Assembly (NCBI RefSeq): GCF_009905605.1
Contig: NZ_JAAAKZ010000003.1
Span: forward strand, 434,001 to 498,000
Direction of reading: 5' to 3'
DNA length: 64,000 nt
Origin: Runella sp. CRIBMP
Lineage (GTDB): Bacteria; Bacteroidota; Bacteroidia; Cytophagales; Spirosomataceae
In this document: piece after piece, positions 62,251-64,000 of the stretch
Layout of the letters: each line of letters begins with the position of its first letter
Numbering within the stretch: the stretch's first letter is position 1
Position numbers and translations under genes: made by a program
Notes under the pieces: model-generated
Databases searched by the model: none
Told to the model about the DNA's origin: nothing
Seen by the model: the letters and a program-made list of their open reading frames with translations, nothing else

Positions 62251-64000
62251 ATGAGGAATACTAAGTCAGCTATTACTTCTTTATCCCTGATGGTCGCCAG
62301 TATGCTTTTATTGGCGGCTTTTCAGGTGTTTTGGCTGCGCAAAGAATACAATGAACAAAAAAGCCTCCTGCAAAAGGAAGCTGATATTTTGTTCAAAAAC
62401 ACCATTCAGGCCTTGGAAGACTCGGTGATTCAGAAAAAGATAACTTTTCCGATGCGAAAAGCATTTGCGTCGGATTCGCCAGCAGGAAAAACAAATAAAG
62501 TGGCTATTGACCGAAAGTTTACCTTTAGATATACCCACGAAAGTTCGCCTCCTACACCTATCGTTTATTCAGACAAAAAAGCGCCTGACGGCAAAAATGA
62601 AAGAGCAGAAGCATTCAACTTATTTTATATTCAAACGGCGGCTCGAATGGCTCAATCGCTGGGGGTAGATACCACGCTTTCAAAAAGTAAACTGCAAGAC
62701 GTTTTACGAAAGACCCGACCCGAAGATATTCGCGCCATTAAGATGAATTCAGTGGGCAACTTGGATATTACTAAACTGACCGTTGCCGACACTACACCGC
62801 AGGGCAAATCCGAAATTATCATTGTAAAATCGCACCAACCGTCTGACACCCTCCAACGAATGCTTGGCCGAATGGCCAAAGTGGTGATGTATAATCGCCC
62901 AAATCGCGACAGTGTTTTGTCATTTACGCCACTTTCGGGTGAAAATAATAATATAAGAATATCGGTTGTTGAACGTACTGAAAAACAGGCCTTATCGACG
63001 CAAAAGAAAGCTAAGGCGAAAGCCGTGGAAAATCAATTCATTATCCGTTTAGGCAACGATTCGCTCAAAATCCAAGACATCCAACGTGCCTACGTGCGAC
63101 AAATCAGAAAGTCAAAAATTGACCTGCCGTTTCAGGTTGTACGCCAGGAAGTGAAGTCTTCTCCTGAAAAACAGGAAGTAAAACCTTCGGCTGAATCAAA
63201 TCAATCCACCTTGTCTACGTCGGCCGTCGCTACGACCATCCCCTTTGGAAGTACATACAGTGCGGTTTTTTTCGATTATAATGGATTTTTATTGAAGAAA
63301 ATCCTGCCACAAAGCCTGTTTTCATTTTTTCTGTTGGCTATTACAGGCTTGGCTTTTGGGGCGATTTACCAAAATCTTCGTCAGCAGCGCCGCCTGACGG
63401 AACTAAAAAATGATTTTATCAGCAACGTGACGCATGAACTCAAAACGCCCATTGCCACCGTCAGCGTAGCCATTGAAGCCTTGCAGAATTTTGGCGTGTC
63501 GCAAAACCCCGAGCAAACCAAAGAATACCTTGAAATTTCAAAAAGTGAACTCAATCGCCTGACGTTGCTGGTGGATAAAGTACTGAAAATGGCAACCTTT
63601 GAGCAACAGGGACTGACGCTTTCACTCCAAACCGTTGATTGGGCAGAGACTGTGCAACTTGTGTTGAACTCAATGAAACTGCAATTTGAGAAATACGCTG
63701 CAAAAGTAGATTTTGATAAAAAAGGACATTCTTTTTTGCTCTCTGCCGACAAAATCCACCTTACCAATGTAGTCTATAATTTATTGGATAATGCCCTAAA
63801 ATACACCGAAACACGCCCTCAAATTTCGTTGTTTTTACAAGAAACCGACGCGGAGCTGCGCCTTTCGATCAAGGACAACGGCATCGGTATTCAGTCGGAA
63901 TTTTTGTCGAGAATTTTTGATAAATTTTTCCGGGTACCCACGGGCGATACGCACGACGTAAAAGGGTATGGGCTAGGATTGAGCTACGTATCATCGGTTG
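62251..64000 (+). CDS. Sensor histidine kinase (3' end outside the window)
   Basis: The first 583 residues of a membrane histidine kinase, cut by the window end. TM1 is at about 8-28 (SLSLMVASMLLLAAFQVFWL). A large periplasmic region of about 320 residues without recognised domain follows, rich in Lys, Ser and Gln. TM2 lies near 350-372. The kinase core has HisKA with phosphoacceptor His395 in FISNVTHELKTPIATV, N box NLLDNALKYT, G1 DNGIGI, F box FDKFFRV and G2 GYGLGLSYV. It begins 50 bases after the GLPGLI gene on the same strand; a response regulator is expected just beyond the window. Confidence 0.93.
   Translation, partial: MRNTKSAITSLSLMVASMLLLAAFQVFWLRKEYNEQKSLLQKEADILFKNTIQALEDSVIQKKITFPMRKAFASDSPAGKTNKVAIDRKFTFRYTHESSPPTPIVYSDKKAPDGKNERAEAFNLFYIQTAARMAQSLGVDTTLSKSKLQDVLRKTRPEDIRAIKMNSVGNLDITKLTVADTTPQGKSEIIIVKSHQPSDTLQRMLGRMAKVVMYNRPNRDSVLSFTPLSGENNNIRISVVERTEKQALSTQKKAKAKAVENQFIIRLGNDSLKIQDIQRAYVRQIRKSKIDLPFQVVRQEVKSSPEKQEVKPSAESNQSTLSTSAVATTIPFGSTYSAVFFDYNGFLLKKILPQSLFSFFLLAITGLAFGAIYQNLRQQRRLTELKNDFISNVTHELKTPIATVSVAIEALQNFGVSQNPEQTKEYLEISKSELNRLTLLVDKVLKMATFEQQGLTLSLQTVDWAETVQLVLNSMKLQFEKYAAKVDFDKKGHSFLLSADKIHLTNVVYNLLDNALKYTETRPQISLFLQETDAELRLSIKDNGIGIQSEFLSRIFDKFFRVPTGDTHDVKGYGLGLSYVSSV

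Overview
The window is about 64 kb of chromosome from a member of the Bacteroidota, most likely order Cytophagales (a Runella/Spirosoma/Dyadobacter-like organism; this rank is an inference). The reasons are: secD and secF are fused; four proteins carry type IX secretion (T9SS) C-terminal sorting domains; there are an ECF sigma/FecR pair, a GLPGLI-family protein, a DUF4301 protein and OMP beta-barrel families typical of the phylum; and several genes have the phylum's -7 promoter element (TAnnTTTG) in place of a sigma70 -10 box. No tRNA, rRNA, CRISPR array, transposase or prophage gene was seen.

Layout. 1-6.3 kb: a lipoprotein, a small exported protein, secDF and an APC-type amino acid permease. 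6.4-11 kb: a reverse-strand block of ECF sigma factor, FecR-type anti-sigma factor, an STN-domain protein with 16-residue GFAN repeats and an OMP beta-barrel, followed by a forward DUF2807 lipoprotein. 12-17.7 kb: a 1903-residue T9SS protein combining Kelch-type repeats and a metallophosphatase. 18.2-24.6 kb: ileS and a two-component pair (TPR/HisKA_2 kinase and LytTR regulator). 24.8-34.7 kb: a prolyl oligopeptidase lipoprotein, a second T9SS metallophosphatase, a Nudix hydrolase, a DUF4301 protein and a T9SS repeat protein. 34.8-39.7 kb: an orphan ABC ATPase, a small OMP, ribBA and a T9SS type B protein. 40-43.6 kb: a tight forward operon CotH - VTC-domain polyphosphate polymerase - DUF4956 membrane protein - DUF2490 OMP. 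43.7-54.2 kb: coaX, a secreted GH2 beta-galactosidase with a lysine-rich tail, an M16 peptidase, a YigZ/IMPACT protein and a DPP IV-like peptidase. 54.3-58.4 kb: nth, a class V aminotransferase, a DUF985 cupin, map and a class IV aminotransferase. 58.5-64 kb: a TonB-receptor-like OMP, a GLPGLI protein and a sensor histidine kinase cut by the window end.

How the genes fit together. Much of the window concerns the cell envelope: protein export (SecDF), T9SS cargo, outer-membrane barrels, and three exported peptidases that with the amino acid permease suggest growth on peptides (inference). The best candidates for a little-described system are the CotH/VTC/DUF4956/DUF2490 operon, plausibly an envelope polyphosphate module, and the sigma/FecR/STN-repeat block, which looks like cell-surface signalling without a TonB-dependent receptor. 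Three of the T9SS proteins share the same roughly 180-residue Ig-like repeat, so they were probably assembled from a common module.
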